64,000 nucleotides of DNA, taken from Streptomyces griseus subsp. griseus. GTDB lineage: Bacteria > Actinomycetota > Actinomycetes > Streptomycetales > Streptomycetaceae. A program made the translations under genes and the position numbers. The DNA is taken from assembly GCF_000720255.1 (NCBI RefSeq), contig NZ_JOJE01000001.1, forward strand, positions 496,001-560,000, given 5' to 3'. The first letter of the stretch is position 1, and every line of letters starts with the position of its first letter. Shown here in pieces: positions 50,990-59,954 of the stretch. The notes beneath the pieces were generated by a model that was given only the letters and a program-made list of their open reading frames with translations, searched no databases and was not told the DNA's origin.

Positions 50990-52168
50990 CTAGGTGCACA
51001 GCTTTGACATCGCGGCATCGGCGGTGATCGCATCGGCTACCTGTTCGACGGTATGTCCGTCGGTGTCGATACGCATATCACCGATCCCGGCATCTTCCAG
51101 GCTGGCGGCCGATGCCACCGCCTGGTCGGCGACGTGGAGCAGGCGGGTGACGGACTGCCCCCGTAACGGGTCGCCTGGTTGGGCCCAACTACCGCCTTGT
51201 CCACGGGACATGATGCGTTCCGTCAGGTGCTGCCGTCCGGCGTGCAGTCGGCACAGCGTGAGCTCGGCCGCAGGCATCGCGTCGGAGTACGCCTTGACCG
51301 TGGCCTCGTCCTCGACCGGGCCGGACATGATCAAGCACTGGGCCCCGGCCGCACGGTAAGTCCGCCACACGGCGGCCAGGTTGCGGGCCTTGACCCGGTG
51401 GTTGGCGGGATCATCCGGAACCGGGCGGCAGAAGCCGAGCTGGTCGAGGTCGAGATACGCGGCGGTGGCACCAGCGCCCAGGACTCTTTTGTAGACCTCG
51501 AAGCCGACCGTCGACTTGCCGACGCCGGTCGCGCCGCACAGCCACAGAACCGGAAGATCAGCGGAAGGCTCCGCCTGTGCCAAGGCCGAGTTCCTGCCCG
51601 CAGCGGTGACCGCCGACGGCTCAGGCACGTCAGCTGACCGGCCAAGAGCCGAGGCCGGCCATCCACCGGTTCGCTCCCCGACACGCCGCGCCACCTCGTT
51701 CACCAGCAATCCGCTGGTGTCGACACAGGCATCCGCGAAGGTGCTCGCGTCCAGGGCGTCGGCTACCCGCAGCACCTCATCGACCAACTCAGCAGGACCT
51801 CCGCGACCGGTGAACCGCTGCCGAAGCACCTCCCGATCGGCACGCAGGCGGCAGACCGTCACCGCAGCCTGCGGAATCTGGTCGACGTGCACTCCGCAGG
51901 CGGGATCGACGACACCCGAAACGATGAGACACCGGGCGCCGGCCGCCCGGAAACCCGCCACCACCGCATCAACGTTGCGTGCCTTTGTACGGTGCCGCCC
52001 AGGATCCCCCGCAGGCTCGGGGTAGCAGATCCCCAACTGGTCAATGTCAACGAAACCGCTCTCGATCCCGGCCCGTATGAGGTGGGAGTACATCTCCCAG
52101 GCGACCGTGGTCTTACCGACTCCTGGCGGACCGCAGAGCCACAGCACGGGGAACACAGCGCCCCTCAC
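50990..52168 (-). CDS. Tandem P-loop kinase-like protein (two NTPase domains)
   Basis: The 392-residue protein consists of two homologous halves. The first opens VFPVLWLCGPPGVGKTTVAW and has FVDIDQLGICYPEPAGDPGR, then RCLIVSGVVDPA. The second opens LPVLWLCGATGVGKSTVGFE and has YLDLDQLGFCRPVPDDPANH, then QCLIMSGPVEDE. Each has its own Walker A lysine and a DxDQLG motif in place of Walker B. They resemble AAA-type small-molecule kinases of the zeta-toxin/chloramphenicol phosphotransferase kind, but the substrate is unknown. GTG 52168 was chosen; the ribosome site is weak and a GTG 12 bases on is possible. Confidence 0.75.
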   Translation of the reverse strand: MRGAVFPVLWLCGPPGVGKTTVAWEMYSHLIRAGIESGFVDIDQLGICYPEPAGDPGRHRTKARNVDAVVAGFRAAGARCLIVSGVVDPACGVHVDQIPQAAVTVCRLRADREVLRQRFTGRGGPAELVDEVLRVADALDASTFADACVDTSGLLVNEVARRVGERTGGWPASALGRSADVPEPSAVTAAGRNSALAQAEPSADLPVLWLCGATGVGKSTVGFEVYKRVLGAGATAAYLDLDQLGFCRPVPDDPANHRVKARNLAAVWRTYRAAGAQCLIMSGPVEDEATVKAYSDAMPAAELTLCRLHAGRQHLTERIMSRGQGGSWAQPGDPLRGQSVTRLLHVADQAVASAASLEDAGIGDMRIDTDGHTVEQVADAITADAAMSKLCT

Positions 52169-52339
52169 CAGCTTGCCGCCAGATCCGGGCGACGCGCCGT
52201 GGGCTCCGCAAGCGCGGGTTCGATGACAGAGACCATGGCCCCGGATTCTCTCCATCGCGCACGTGCTTGTCGACAGATTTTGGCGCGCTCGCGGAACGCC
52301 CCACGAGGATCAACAACAGGCACTGACGGACTTCCCGTT

Positions 52340-52367
52340 CCGCCCCGGCCCTTCCCAGCCGGGGCGG
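52340..52367. terminator. Perfect ten-base stem-loop in the 52256-52608 gap
   Basis: CCGCCCCGGC and GCCGGGGCGG pair around CCTTCCCA. It lies between the divergent end of the P-loop gene and a possible small ORF; terminator or leader hairpin. Confidence 0.45.
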
Positions 52368-52421
52368 TGCGGTGGCCAATCAGCCCACCCCTTGATCCCC
52401 ACCGAGAGGACCCCATCGACC

Positions 52422-52553
52422 ATGGCCGGGACCAAGAACGGCCCTTACTCCCACGTCGTTGGGTCGTCGAACATCTACAGCTGGAGTACCAGGGGCTACT
52501 CCGGCGGATCATGCCGCAGACGCGGGGTCTGGCCCGCCCACCTGCGTCGATGA
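52422..52553 (+). CDS. Possible 43-residue peptide
   Basis: The frame encodes MAGTKNGPYSHVVGSSNIYS and WSTRGYSGGSCRRRGVWPAH, ending LRR. About 34 of 42 codons end in G or C, best in the first half. GAGAGG lies 13 bases upstream, too far for comfort. Rich in Ser, Gly, Tyr and Arg with one Cys; no family. It may be a remnant of a longer gene. The rest of the 52256-52608 gap contains only the stem-loop. Confidence 0.3.
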   Translation: MAGTKNGPYSHVVGSSNIYSWSTRGYSGGSCRRRGVWPAHLRR

Positions 52554-52608
52554 GTCACCGCTGCCTTCCTGCGACCTGATCCGCCGGACAGCCCTTAGCC
52601 GGTACGCC

Positions 52609-52965
52609 CTAGATTTCGAACTTCCGGTACGACGGGTCGAGGTCGCGCACCTCGGCGGAGGCGTGCAGCGCCAGCCCCTCCGCCGGCTTCAGATGCTGCC
52701 GCAACAGCTCCAGCGCGGTCTCGGTGAGCCGGGCCTTGGTCTCCTCCGTGCGGCCGGCCAGCAGACCGATGTGGATGTGCACGACACCGTGGCCGTCGGT
52801 GTCGGGGCCGACCACGGTGTCCTCGGTCGGGCGGAACTGCGTCTTGCAGGCGGGCGGCTTGGCGGCCGCGATCTCGACCGTCGCGGCGTGCAGCGCCTGA
52901 GCGAAGCCCGGCCGGTCGAAGTCGTCCGCGAGCCGTGCCGAGTAGTCGACGGTGATCTGCGGCAT
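52609..52965 (-). CDS. 5-carboxymethyl-2-hydroxymuconate isomerase-like tautomerase
   Basis: The 118-residue protein begins MPQITVDYSARLADDFDRPG, with the N-terminal Pro after Met expected of the tautomerase/CHMI fold, and continues with FAQALHAATVEIAAAKPPAC, VVHIHIGLLAGRTEETKARL and ALELLRQHLKP. The family forms trimers and isomerises ring-cleavage products, though no such pathway is nearby. AGGAG lies five bases before ATG 52965. It is a neighbour of, but not linked to, the starch cluster that follows on the same strand. Confidence 0.82.
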   Translation of the reverse strand: MPQITVDYSARLADDFDRPGFAQALHAATVEIAAAKPPACKTQFRPTEDTVVGPDTDGHGVVHIHIGLLAGRTEETKARLTETALELLRQHLKPAEGLALHASAEVRDLDPSYRKFEI

Positions 52966-52998
52966 GGGCACTCCTGTTCTAAGGCAATACGCCTCACC

Positions 52999-55900
52999 CT
53001 AGCTTCGAGGAGTCCGCGTGAACACGGCGACCGTGCGTCCCGGCACCGTGAACGTGCCGGACCCCGCCGCGTACCTCGCGGTCCTGACCACGGTGTCCGC
53101 GCCGCCCGCCTGCACCGGGTGCAGCCGGTAGCCGGTGCCGGCGAGCGAGGCGACCCGCTGCTCCTGGGCCGTCGGGGTCGCGTTGAAGACGACGACCAGG
53201 TCACCGAGGCGCATGGTGATGACGCCGGGCGTCTCGTCCTTCCCCGACAGCGGGAAGGAGAGCCGGGACTGGACCTGCGGGGCCGTGCCGAGGGAGAAGT
53301 CCTTCTCCGTCGTACGGATCCTCAGCAGGTCCCGGTAGGCCGCCGAGGCCCCCTCGATCTGTGCGCAGCCCACCGAGACCGTGCCGAGCAGGGGCCCCGC
53401 GTACGGCCACTTGGACGCGTTGTCGGCGGCCATCGGCAGCCCTCGCCCGAAGCCGTTGCCGTCCCGGCAGTCCCAGTGGATCGCGTTGAACCAGTCGCCG
53501 CTGTCGAAGGAGTTGCGGTCGAGGGACTTGGAGCGCAGCAGGTCGGTGCCCGCCTGGGAGAGGGACGGCCCCTGCGAGAGGGTCGCCGTGGCCATCGCGA
53601 GGACCTGCATCCGGGCCCGGTCGGACGCGCTCACCGAGGCGGGCAGCTTGTAGGCCAGCGCGTCGAACAGCGACTCGTTGTCGTGCGCGTCCGCGTAGGC
53701 GAGGGCGTCGCCGGGGGCCTCCGCGTACCCGGCGGGGGCGCCGTTGTAGTCGACCTCGGCGCCGGTGACCTCCTTGCCGTGGGTGTCGGTGAAGCGGTAC
53801 CGGGCGAGGTTGCCGGAGAGACCGACCTTGATCAGGTCCTGGTAGTGCAGCAGGCGGGCCTTTTGCTCAGCCGAAGTCCCGTTGCCCGTGGAGGAGTTGG
53901 ACTCGGTGTACAGCCCGGACGCGAAGCCCTGGACGCCGGGGTCCTCGTCGAAGGGGCCACCGCCGCGCACCGCGTCCCGGGCGCGGTCGGAGAAGGTGGC
54001 GATGCCGGTGCCGGCCATGTTCTTCTGCGTGGCCTGGACGAACCGGGCGTCGTCGGCGACCTCGCCGAAGTTCCAGCCCTCGCCGTAGAGGATGATCTTC
54101 TTGCCGTCGACGCCGTCCTTCTCGGGGGTCAGCGCGTCGAGGGCCTTGCGGACCGCGAGGATGTCGGCCTTCGGGTGGTGGCCCATGAGGTCGAAGCGGA
54201 AACCGTCGACCTTGTACTCCCTGGCCCAGGTGACGATGGAGTCGACGACGAGCTTGCCCATCATGGCGTTCTCGGTGGCGGTGTTGGCGCAGCAGGTGCT
54301 GTTCGCCACCGAGCCGTCGGGGAGGAGCCGCTGGTAGTAGCCCGGCACGATCCGGTCCAGGACACTGGTGTCCGCCTGGCCGCTCGCCGCGGTGTGGTTG
54401 TAGACGACGTCCATGACGACCCTGAGGCCGTCCTCGTTCAGCGCCTTCACCATCTTCCGGAACTCCACGGTGCGCTCCGTGCCGTCGGGGTCGGTGGCGT
54501 AGGAGCCCTCGGGGACCGTGTAGTGGTACGGGTCGTACCCCCAGTTGTAGGCGTCCTTCGCGGCGGTCTTCCCGACGCATGCCTGCTGCCGGTCGGATTC
54601 GGCCGGGTAGGAGGCCAGGTCGCAGTCCGGGGTCGCCTGGTCGGCCTTCTTCTCGGGGATCGTGACGATGTCGAACGCGGGCAGCAGGTGGACGTAGGAG
54701 GTGCCCGACTTCGCCAGCTCCCGCAGGTGCTTCGAGCCGTCGCTGTCCTTGTCGGTGAAGGCGAGGTAGGTGCCGGGGTGCCGGGCGGTCCGGTCCGCGA
54801 CGGAGAAGTCCCGGATGTGCACCTCCTGGATCTGGGCGTCCCGCAGCGGTACCGCCCGGGGCTTGCGCAGGGCCGCCCAGCCGCTGGGGGCGAGGGACCT
54901 GTCGTCGAGGTCGACGACGAGGCTGCGCTCGGAGTTCGCGGTGAGCGCGAGCGAGTACGGGTCGGTGACCTTGTTGGTGACAACCTCGCGGACGCTCGGC
55001 GCCCACACCCGGACGATGTAGCGGTAGGGCTTGTTCTTCCAGGACGCGGGGCCGGTGACGGACCAGACGCCGGTGGAGTCGTCGCGCCGCATCGGCACCG
55101 TGGAGCCGTCCAGCTCCAGAGACACGCTCCGTGCCGTCGGCGCCCAGACGGCCAACGTGGGACGGCCGTGGCGGAACGTCGGCCCGAGCTCCGCCTTCGT
55201 CGCCCCCGGGTACAGATCGTCGAGTACGCCGGCCAACTGCACGCCGGTCGCCGCGAGCACCGCGCCGTTCACTCCCCGCTGGGAGGCGACGACCTGACCG
55301 CGCAGCGCCTCGCGCACCCGGTCCCGGTCACGCGGGTCGACGGACCAGGCGGTGTAGTCCCTCAGGTGCGGGAACTTCGTCTTCTGGGCGTCCGTGAGGG
55401 TGGTCCTGGACAGTCGCAGCCAGCGCTCGTCGTCGCTGGTCAGGGCACCGTCCTTCACCTCGATCGAGCCGTCGCCGGAGTACAGCAGCTGGGTGGAGAC
55501 GGCCGCGTCGGAGCCGTTCCAGGCGACGGTGTTCCGGTCGATCCAGACCGCCTTGGAGGTGGCCAGGTCGAGGGCGGCCGCGCTGCCCGAGGGCTGCGGC
55601 AGCAGGTACTTCTCCTGGCCGTTCAACAGCCACACCTCGTGGCTGTTCGCCGTGAGGTCCAGCGACTGGTCGGCGGGCAGGTCCTTCTCGTCGCCCTTGT
55701 GGATGATGTAGCTGAGACTGGTGGCCCCCTCGGTGAGCGGCACCTCGAAGACCGCGCCATAGCCGTCGGTCCTCACCGGCTTCAGCGGGTTCGACCACTC
55801 GGTGGGACTGGCGGCGCCCGTCCAGACGTGCAGTCCCCAGCCGTCGTAGCCGCCGTCGGTGCGGTGGTAGTGCAGGACGGCCTTGCTCCTGTCCTGCTCG

Positions 55901-58401
55901 GGGTACTCGGGACGCTCGGTCCGTACGGCCTCCTTGCCCTGCTCGATCCACACCTCACCCGTCTCAGTGACGTCGATCGTGCGGTCGGCGGAGACGTCCT
56001 TGTCGCCCTGCTTGTCGATGACGAGGAAACCGACGTTCGAGGCGCCCGGCTTCAGCTTGACGTAGGCGAAGGCGCCATAGGCGTCCCGGCCGGCGAAGGG
56101 GTGGCTGTCGGGCCAGTTCGTCGACTCACCGTCGGCGAGGTCGCCCCAGGCGTACAGGCCCCAGTCGGCGTAGTCGCCGTCGGTGCGCTTGTAGTGGACG
56201 ATCGCGTAGTCGCGGGAGGACGCGGTGGGCGTCTCGGGCTCGGGCGGGGTTCCGGTGACGCTCCGCGCGGTCGCGCTCGACGTGCGCCCGGCCGAATCGA
56301 TCACGACCGCCTTGTAGCGCAGGGCGGTGCCGGCCGGTACGTCCTTGCCGAGGGTCTGCGTGACCTTGTAGGGGGCATGGTCGGCGGAACCCAGGGTGCG
56401 CCATGTGCCGTCGCCGACCTGGGCCGCGAAGACGACCCGGTTGAGCTGCCCGCCCTCGACGTCGGCGCTCAGCTCGACGGTGCCGGTGGCGCCGGTGGCG
56501 GGCGCCTTGAGGGCGATGGCCGGCTCGGTGGCCGGCTCGGCGAGCCCGCTCGCCGCCTTGAGGACGATCGCGGAACCAGCGGGGACCGTGACGGTGAGCT
56601 TCCTGTCGGCGTCGGACGTCAGGGTGTCCTCGCTGCCGTAGATGCCATGGAACGCCATGTCCGCCGAACCGGTCGCGAAGGTCGCCGACTTCCCGTCGTC
56701 GGCGTTGTTGAAGGCGACGACGTACTCGCGGCCGGTCTTCGCGTCGGTGCGGGAGAAGGCGTAGACGCCCGCACCGTCCGTCGCGTACCGCTCGGTCTGC
56801 ACCCCGTCCGCCAGGGCCCGGTTGGCCTTGCGGAGCTTGGCCAGGGCCGCGATCTGCCGGTACAGCGGCGCGCGCGTGTCGTAGGCGTCGCTCGCGTGGG
56901 TGCGGTCGGTGCCGATCTCGTCGTCGTCGAGGTAGTCGGCGGTGCGGGAGGCGAACATGGTCTGGCGGGCGTCCTTGTCGCCGCCGGCGCCGGTGAAGCC
57001 CTGCTCGTCGCCGTAGTAGACCACCGGGTTGCCGCGGCTGAGGAACATCAGCTCGTTGGCGAGCCGGTCCTTCTTCAGCAATTCGGCGTCGGTCGCCTTC
57101 GGGTTGTCCTGGTTCAGGAAGTACCCGATGCGGCCCATGTCGTGGTTGCCGAGGAAGGTGACCTGCTCGTAGGCATTGGCCTTGTCGGTCGTGTACTTGT
57201 AGTCGTCGCCGAAGACACTGGCCAGGTTGCGCGCGCCGCCGCCCTGGGAGGCGTACTGCCGGGCCGCCTCCTGGAAGGGGAAGTCGAGGGTGGCGTCGAG
57301 GCGGCCCTGGGTGACGTACGGGGAGGTGATGTCCGTGTCGGCGGAGTAGACCTCGCCGAACATGAAGAAGTCGTCGCGCCCGTGCCGGGCCGCGTAGGCG
57401 TCCAGAGCGGTCGCCCACTGGGTCCAGAACTCCATGTTCACGTGCTTCGCGGTGTCGATCCGGAAGCCGTCGATGTCGAAGTCCCTGACCCAGCGCTGGT
57501 AGATCTTCTCCATCCCGCTGACGACCTCGGGGCGCTCGGTCCACAGGTCGTCGAGGCCGGAGAAGTCTCCGTACGTGGTCGACTCGCCCGCGTAGGTCGA
57601 GTCGCCGCGGTTGTGGTACATCGTCGGGTCGTTGAGCCAGGAGGGGACCTTGGCCTTCGACGTGACCTGCGGGGTGCGCGGGAAGGAGCCGGCGTCGACA
57701 GCGGGGAACTTCGCTCCGCCGCCCGCGTAGTCGGCGTCGTCGAAGGGCTTCCCGTCCTTCGTCAGATACGGGAAGGCACCCTTGGAGAGGTAGTCGTAGG
57801 ACTTCTCCTCGTAGTCGACGACGTCCGCGGTGTGGTTGGTGATGACGTCGAAGAAGACCTTCATGCCCTTGGCGTGGGCCTTGGAGATGAGGGTCTCCAG
57901 GTCCTTGTCGGTGCCGAAGTGCGAGTCGACCTGGGTGAAGTCGGTGATCCAGTAACCGTGGTAGCCGGCGGAGACGTTGCTGCCCGTCCCCTGCACCGGC
58001 CGGTTCTTGAAGATCGGGGCCATCCAGATGGCGGTGGTGCCGAGGCCCTTGATGTAGTCGAGCCGCTTGGTGAGGCCCTTGAGGTCGCCGCCCTGGTAGA
58101 AGCCCTTGTCGGTGGGGTCGTAGCCGGTGGACAGGCGCGAACCCGTCAGGCCGCCCTCGTCGTTGGAGGTGTCACCGTTGGCGAAACGGTCCGGCAGGAC
58201 GAAGTAGAACTGCTCGCGTGTGTCGTCGTGCCGGGCGGGCTCGGCGGCGAGCCGCGCGTCGGACGGCGGGGCGGGCGGGGTGTCGGCCCGGGCGGCGAGG
58301 GGCTGGACGAGCGCTGCGGCCAGCGCGGTCACGGTGACCGCGGCGACCCGTCCGGCGTGTGCGGTACGGCGCCTGGACGGCACCGGCCATCTGGGTATCA
58401 C
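52999..58401 (-). CDS. Secreted bifunctional alpha-amylase/pullulanase (two GH13 domains)
   Basis: The 1800-residue extracellular enzyme has a signal peptide (residues 1-39, ending AARA). The first GH13 domain (about 60-600) has nucleophile Asp316 in [10 protein letters not shown], acid Glu350 in FGEVYS and Asp421 in LGNHDMGR. Near residues 735-930 lie two pullulanase-type starch-binding modules, each with a motif like [24 protein letters not shown]48-like stretch precedes the second, pullulanase-type GH13 domain: Asp1404 in [13 protein letters not shown], Glu1441 in YGEGWNFG and Asp1574 in DAHDNE. It should cut both alpha-1,4 and alpha-1,6 bonds of starch. AAGGAG precedes GTG 58401. Confidence 0.93.
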   Translation of the reverse strand: MIPRWPVPSRRRTAHAGRVAAVTVTALAAALVQPLAARADTPPAPPSDARLAAEPARHDDTREQFYFVLPDRFANGDTSNDEGGLTGSRLSTGYDPTDKGFYQGGDLKGLTKRLDYIKGLGTTAIWMAPIFKNRPVQGTGSNVSAGYHGYWITDFTQVDSHFGTDKDLETLISKAHAKGMKVFFDVITNHTADVVDYEEKSYDYLSKGAFPYLTKDGKPFDDADYAGGGAKFPAVDAGSFPRTPQVTSKAKVPSWLNDPTMYHNRGDSTYAGESTTYGDFSGLDDLWTERPEVVSGMEKIYQRWVRDFDIDGFRIDTAKHVNMEFWTQWATALDAYAARHGRDDFFMFGEVYSADTDITSPYVTQGRLDATLDFPFQEAARQYASQGGGARNLASVFGDDYKYTTDKANAYEQVTFLGNHDMGRIGYFLNQDNPKATDAELLKKDRLANELMFLSRGNPVVYYGDEQGFTGAGGDKDARQTMFASRTADYLDDDEIGTDRTHASDAYDTRAPLYRQIAALAKLRKANRALADGVQTERYATDGAGVYAFSRTDAKTGREYVVAFNNADDGKSATFATGSADMAFHGIYGSEDTLTSDADRKLTVTVPAGSAIVLKAASGLAEPATEPAIALKAPATGATGTVELSADVEGGQLNRVVFAAQVGDGTWRTLGSADHAPYKVTQTLGKDVPAGTALRYKAVVIDSAGRTSSATARSVTGTPPEPETPTASSRDYAIVHYKRTDGDYADWGLYAWGDLADGESTNWPDSHPFAGRDAYGAFAYVKLKPGASNVGFLVIDKQGDKDVSADRTIDVTETGEVWIEQGKEAVRTERPEYPEQDRSKAVLHYHRTDGGYDGWGLHVWTGAASPTEWSNPLKPVRTDGYGAVFEVPLTEGATSLSYIIHKGDEKDLPADQSLDLTANSHEVWLLNGQEKYLLPQPSGSAAALDLATSKAVWIDRNTVAWNGSDAAVSTQLLYSGDGSIEVKDGALTSDDERWLRLSRTTLTDAQKTKFPHLRDYTAWSVDPRDRDRVREALRGQVVASQRGVNGAVLAATGVQLAGVLDDLYPGATKAELGPTFRHGRPTLAVWAPTARSVSLELDGSTVPMRRDDSTGVWSVTGPASWKNKPYRYIVRVWAPSVREVVTNKVTDPYSLALTANSERSLVVDLDDRSLAPSGWAALRKPRAVPLRDAQIQEVHIRDFSVADRTARHPGTYLAFTDKDSDGSKHLRELAKSGTSYVHLLPAFDIVTIPEKKADQATPDCDLASYPAESDRQQACVGKTAAKDAYNWGYDPYHYTVPEGSYATDPDGTERTVEFRKMVKALNEDGLRVVMDVVYNHTAASGQADTSVLDRIVPGYYQRLLPDGSVANSTCCANTATENAMMGKLVVDSIVTWAREYKVDGFRFDLMGHHPKADILAVRKALDALTPEKDGVDGKKIILYGEGWNFGEVADDARFVQATQKNMAGTGIATFSDRARDAVRGGGPFDEDPGVQGFASGLYTESNSSTGNGTSAEQKARLLHYQDLIKVGLSGNLARYRFTDTHGKEVTGAEVDYNGAPAGYAEAPGDALAYADAHDNESLFDALAYKLPASVSASDRARMQVLAMATATLSQGPSLSQAGTDLLRSKSLDRNSFDSGDWFNAIHWDCRDGNGFGRGLPMAADNASKWPYAGPLLGTVSVGCAQIEGASAAYRDLLRIRTTEKDFSLGTAPQVQSRLSFPLSGKDETPGVITMRLGDLVVVFNATPTAQEQRVASLAGTGYRLHPVQAGGADTVVRTARYAAGSGTFTVPGRTVAVFTRTPRS

Positions 58402-58473
58402 TGACGTGGACTCCTTGCATGACGGCTCTTGTGGGTCCGACCCCGCGTGACCGTATCGCCGCTGAAACAGTTA

Positions 58474-58491
58474 CAGCAAGAGTCCTGAAAG
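58474..58491 (-). promoter_or_regulatory. Shared upstream motif of the amylolytic genes, copy 1
   Basis: On the plus strand, CAGCAAGAG then four bases then GAAAG, 73 bases upstream of the bifunctional enzyme start. The same 18-base pattern occurs at 61385-61402 ahead of the alpha-amylase. A candidate operator for the maltose regulator MalR, whose sites include CTTGCAG-like half sites. Confidence 0.6.
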
Positions 58492-58924
58492 CAAGAGAAA
58501 GAATTTTCAGCAGGCGGAGTTGACGCGGCCTCAGAAGCTGCTCTTGCTGTCCCGGGTGAAGTTGTTCAGTTCGCTGTTCGTCCGGGGCAGATTGTCCCCT
58601 CGCCGCGTACGCACCGGGGCAGGTGTCCCAAGGTGTCTTGTCGCTCGCTGTTGTCGGCGTCACCGCCCGACCTGTGACCCACTGCCGCCACCCCCGCCGG
58701 GCCCAGAGTGCGCCGCCCTTCTCTACGGCCGGTGCGGCGCAGGAACATCGCTGCGCGGTTCGCGGCGTTGGGGGAGGAGGTGCCGATGAAGCGGTAGCCG
58801 GACCGGCTGCGGGTGGAGACACGCGAGGAGTTCGAGGCGCGTCTGAAGCGGGAGACCGCGAAGGCGGCGAAGGAACTGCACAGGCGTGCCGTGGCCGCAT
58901 AATTCCCCGGCAGAAAACACGAGA
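58492..58924. other. Gap with gene fragments between amylolytic gene and secreted-protein gene
   Basis: Most of this 430-base gap has no convincing gene. Near its end a strong ribosome site (GGGGAGGAGG, 58771-58780) leads ATG 58786, but the frame stops at TAG after three codons (MKR). Fifteen bases on, GTG 58813 opens a 29-codon frame ending at 58902 (VETREEFEARLKRETAKAAK then ELHRRAVAA) with good third-position GC. An upstream frame also ends at the same TAG (RRRNIAARFAALGEEVPMKR). These look like leftovers of small genes. Confidence 0.35.
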
Positions 58925-58956
58925 GCCCCCGTCATCCTGGTAGCGGAGGCGGGGGC
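58925..58956 (-). terminator. Terminator of the small secreted-protein gene
   Basis: GCCCCCG and CGGGGGC, seven pairs around 18 bases, just beyond the stop at 58983 on the minus strand. Confidence 0.6.
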
Positions 58957-58982
58957 GCTGGGGTGTGCGAGGTCTGGCAGCG

Positions 58983-59453
58983 TCAGGTCTGGCACTGCGA
59001 GGTCGCCGCGCTGGACCAGTTCGACCAGGTGCCCCCCGCCGGCCTCACGTGGACGCGGATCGTGATTTTGACCGGGCCACAGAGGCGAGTGTTCGTGGCG
59101 ATGGCGATCGGGCCGACCGTGGAACGCCGCTCCACGATGGTCCGGCCGCTGCCCATTTTCATCCAGTCGTCGCCGTCCCCCTGCACGTGGAGGTACGCCT
59201 CGTACTCGACCCATGAGGCGTGGGAGCGGGAGTTGGTGAGGAGGGCGTGGGCGGTGATGTCGCGCCACCAGACCTGCCCGTCCTTCCAGCGTTCGGCGGA
59301 AATGCAGCCCCGGGCGCCGATGTTCTGCGTCGAGACCCCGCCGCCGCAGGCGACGGCAGCGGCGTGGGCCTGGGCGGGGAAGGCGAGCGCGGTCACGGCG
59401 GCTGCCGAGACGAGGGATCCCGTACATTTCATGATCCGGGCAGTTTTCGTCAT
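58983..59453 (-). CDS. Small secreted protein, function unknown
   Basis: The 156-residue protein has a signal peptide (MTKTARIMKCTGSLVSAAAV, cleavage likely after AQAHA). The mature part of about 125 residues contains four Cys that could form two disulfides (VACGGGVSTQ, GCISAERW, TRLCGPVKI, SQCQT). The body looks beta-rich (WVEYEAYLHVQGDGDDWMKM, VKITIRVHVRPAGGTWSNWS). No family recognised. The ATG lacks a clear ribosome site; an internal ATG seven codons on is possible. It lies between two amylolytic genes on their strand. Confidence 0.68.
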   Translation of the reverse strand: MTKTARIMKCTGSLVSAAAVTALAFPAQAHAAAVACGGGVSTQNIGARGCISAERWKDGQVWWRDITAHALLTNSRSHASWVEYEAYLHVQGDGDDWMKMGSGRTIVERRSTVGPIAIATNTRLCGPVKITIRVHVRPAGGTWSNWSSAATSQCQT

Positions 59454-59474
59454 GGGGGAACCGTATCCGCTCGT

Positions 59475-59663
59475 TCAGTCGCCCGCCGCGATATCCGGCA
59501 CCAGGACTGCCACGGTCGCGACCGCCGAGGCGACCGCCGTGCGCGGCACGGCCTCCTCGACCGCCGCCCACAGAGCGCCGACATCCGGGTCCGTCCCTGC
59601 CTCTTCGACCAGGTCCAGCTCCTCGGTGAGGATTTTCGACGCCTTCGCCAGGGTGCGGACCCG
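59475..59663 (-). pseudogene. Fragment resembling a Tn3-family transposase
   Basis: On the minus strand the frame encodes RVRTLAKASKILTEELDLVE, EAGTDPDVGALWAAVEEAVP and RTAVASAVATVAVLVPDIAA, then stops. The pattern (LVELLDLFD-like helix, then AVEEAVPR...LVP) recalls the middle of Tn3-family transposases known from actinobacteria. It has no start of its own and breaks off at 59663, where a different fragment begins on the other strand. Recognition is by eye. Confidence 0.4.
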
Positions 59664-59954
59664 GCCACTCGTACGCCGGCCGAGCGCGGGGCGTCCAAGG
59701 CCGCCGAGTTGTCGGCCGAGCCGGGGCGGCCGGTCAGTGCGCACACGGTGCGCCGGCGGCGGCGCCGTCATCAGGAGCGGGGCATCGCGGGCATGGTCGA
59801 CGGGCGGCACGCGCCGCGCCGGCCGGTGCACGGCGGGCTCCGGCCGGAAGTCGTGGACGAGTTGCAGCAGTTGATGAGCCAGGCCACGGACGGCTCGACT
59901 CGGACGGTCAGCTGCTGCTTCGAGCGTGTCAGCAAGACCGTCAAGGACAAGTAC
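59664..59954 (+). pseudogene. Fragment resembling an integrase-type transposase, abutting the amylase gene end
   Basis: On the plus strand the frame encodes AERGASKAAELSAEPGRPVS, AHTVRRRRRRHQERGIAGMV, DGRHAPRRPVHGGLRPEVVD and ELQQLMSQATDGSTRTVSCC, up to [10 protein letters not shown]. This resembles the helix-turn-helix and linker ahead of the DDE core in Mu/IS-type integrases (GIAGMVDGR..., EVVDELQ..., STRT). The catalytic core is missing. Its 3' edge overlaps the last codons of the amylase gene (59941-59954), which is where the amylase sequence departs from its family. Confidence 0.45.

Noticed and set aside
50560..51033. A minus-strand 157-codon frame between the P-loop and PemK-like genes as an antitoxin
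   Set aside because: No coding bias and no antitoxin-like DNA-binding motif; it overlaps both neighbours in another frame.
52459..58404. A 1981-codon open frame on the plus strand, antisense to the bifunctional amylase/pullulanase gene
   Set aside because: High GC removes stop codons from the opposite strand; the translation is low-complexity Gly/Arg/Val sequence with no domain, while the minus strand encodes full GH13 motifs.
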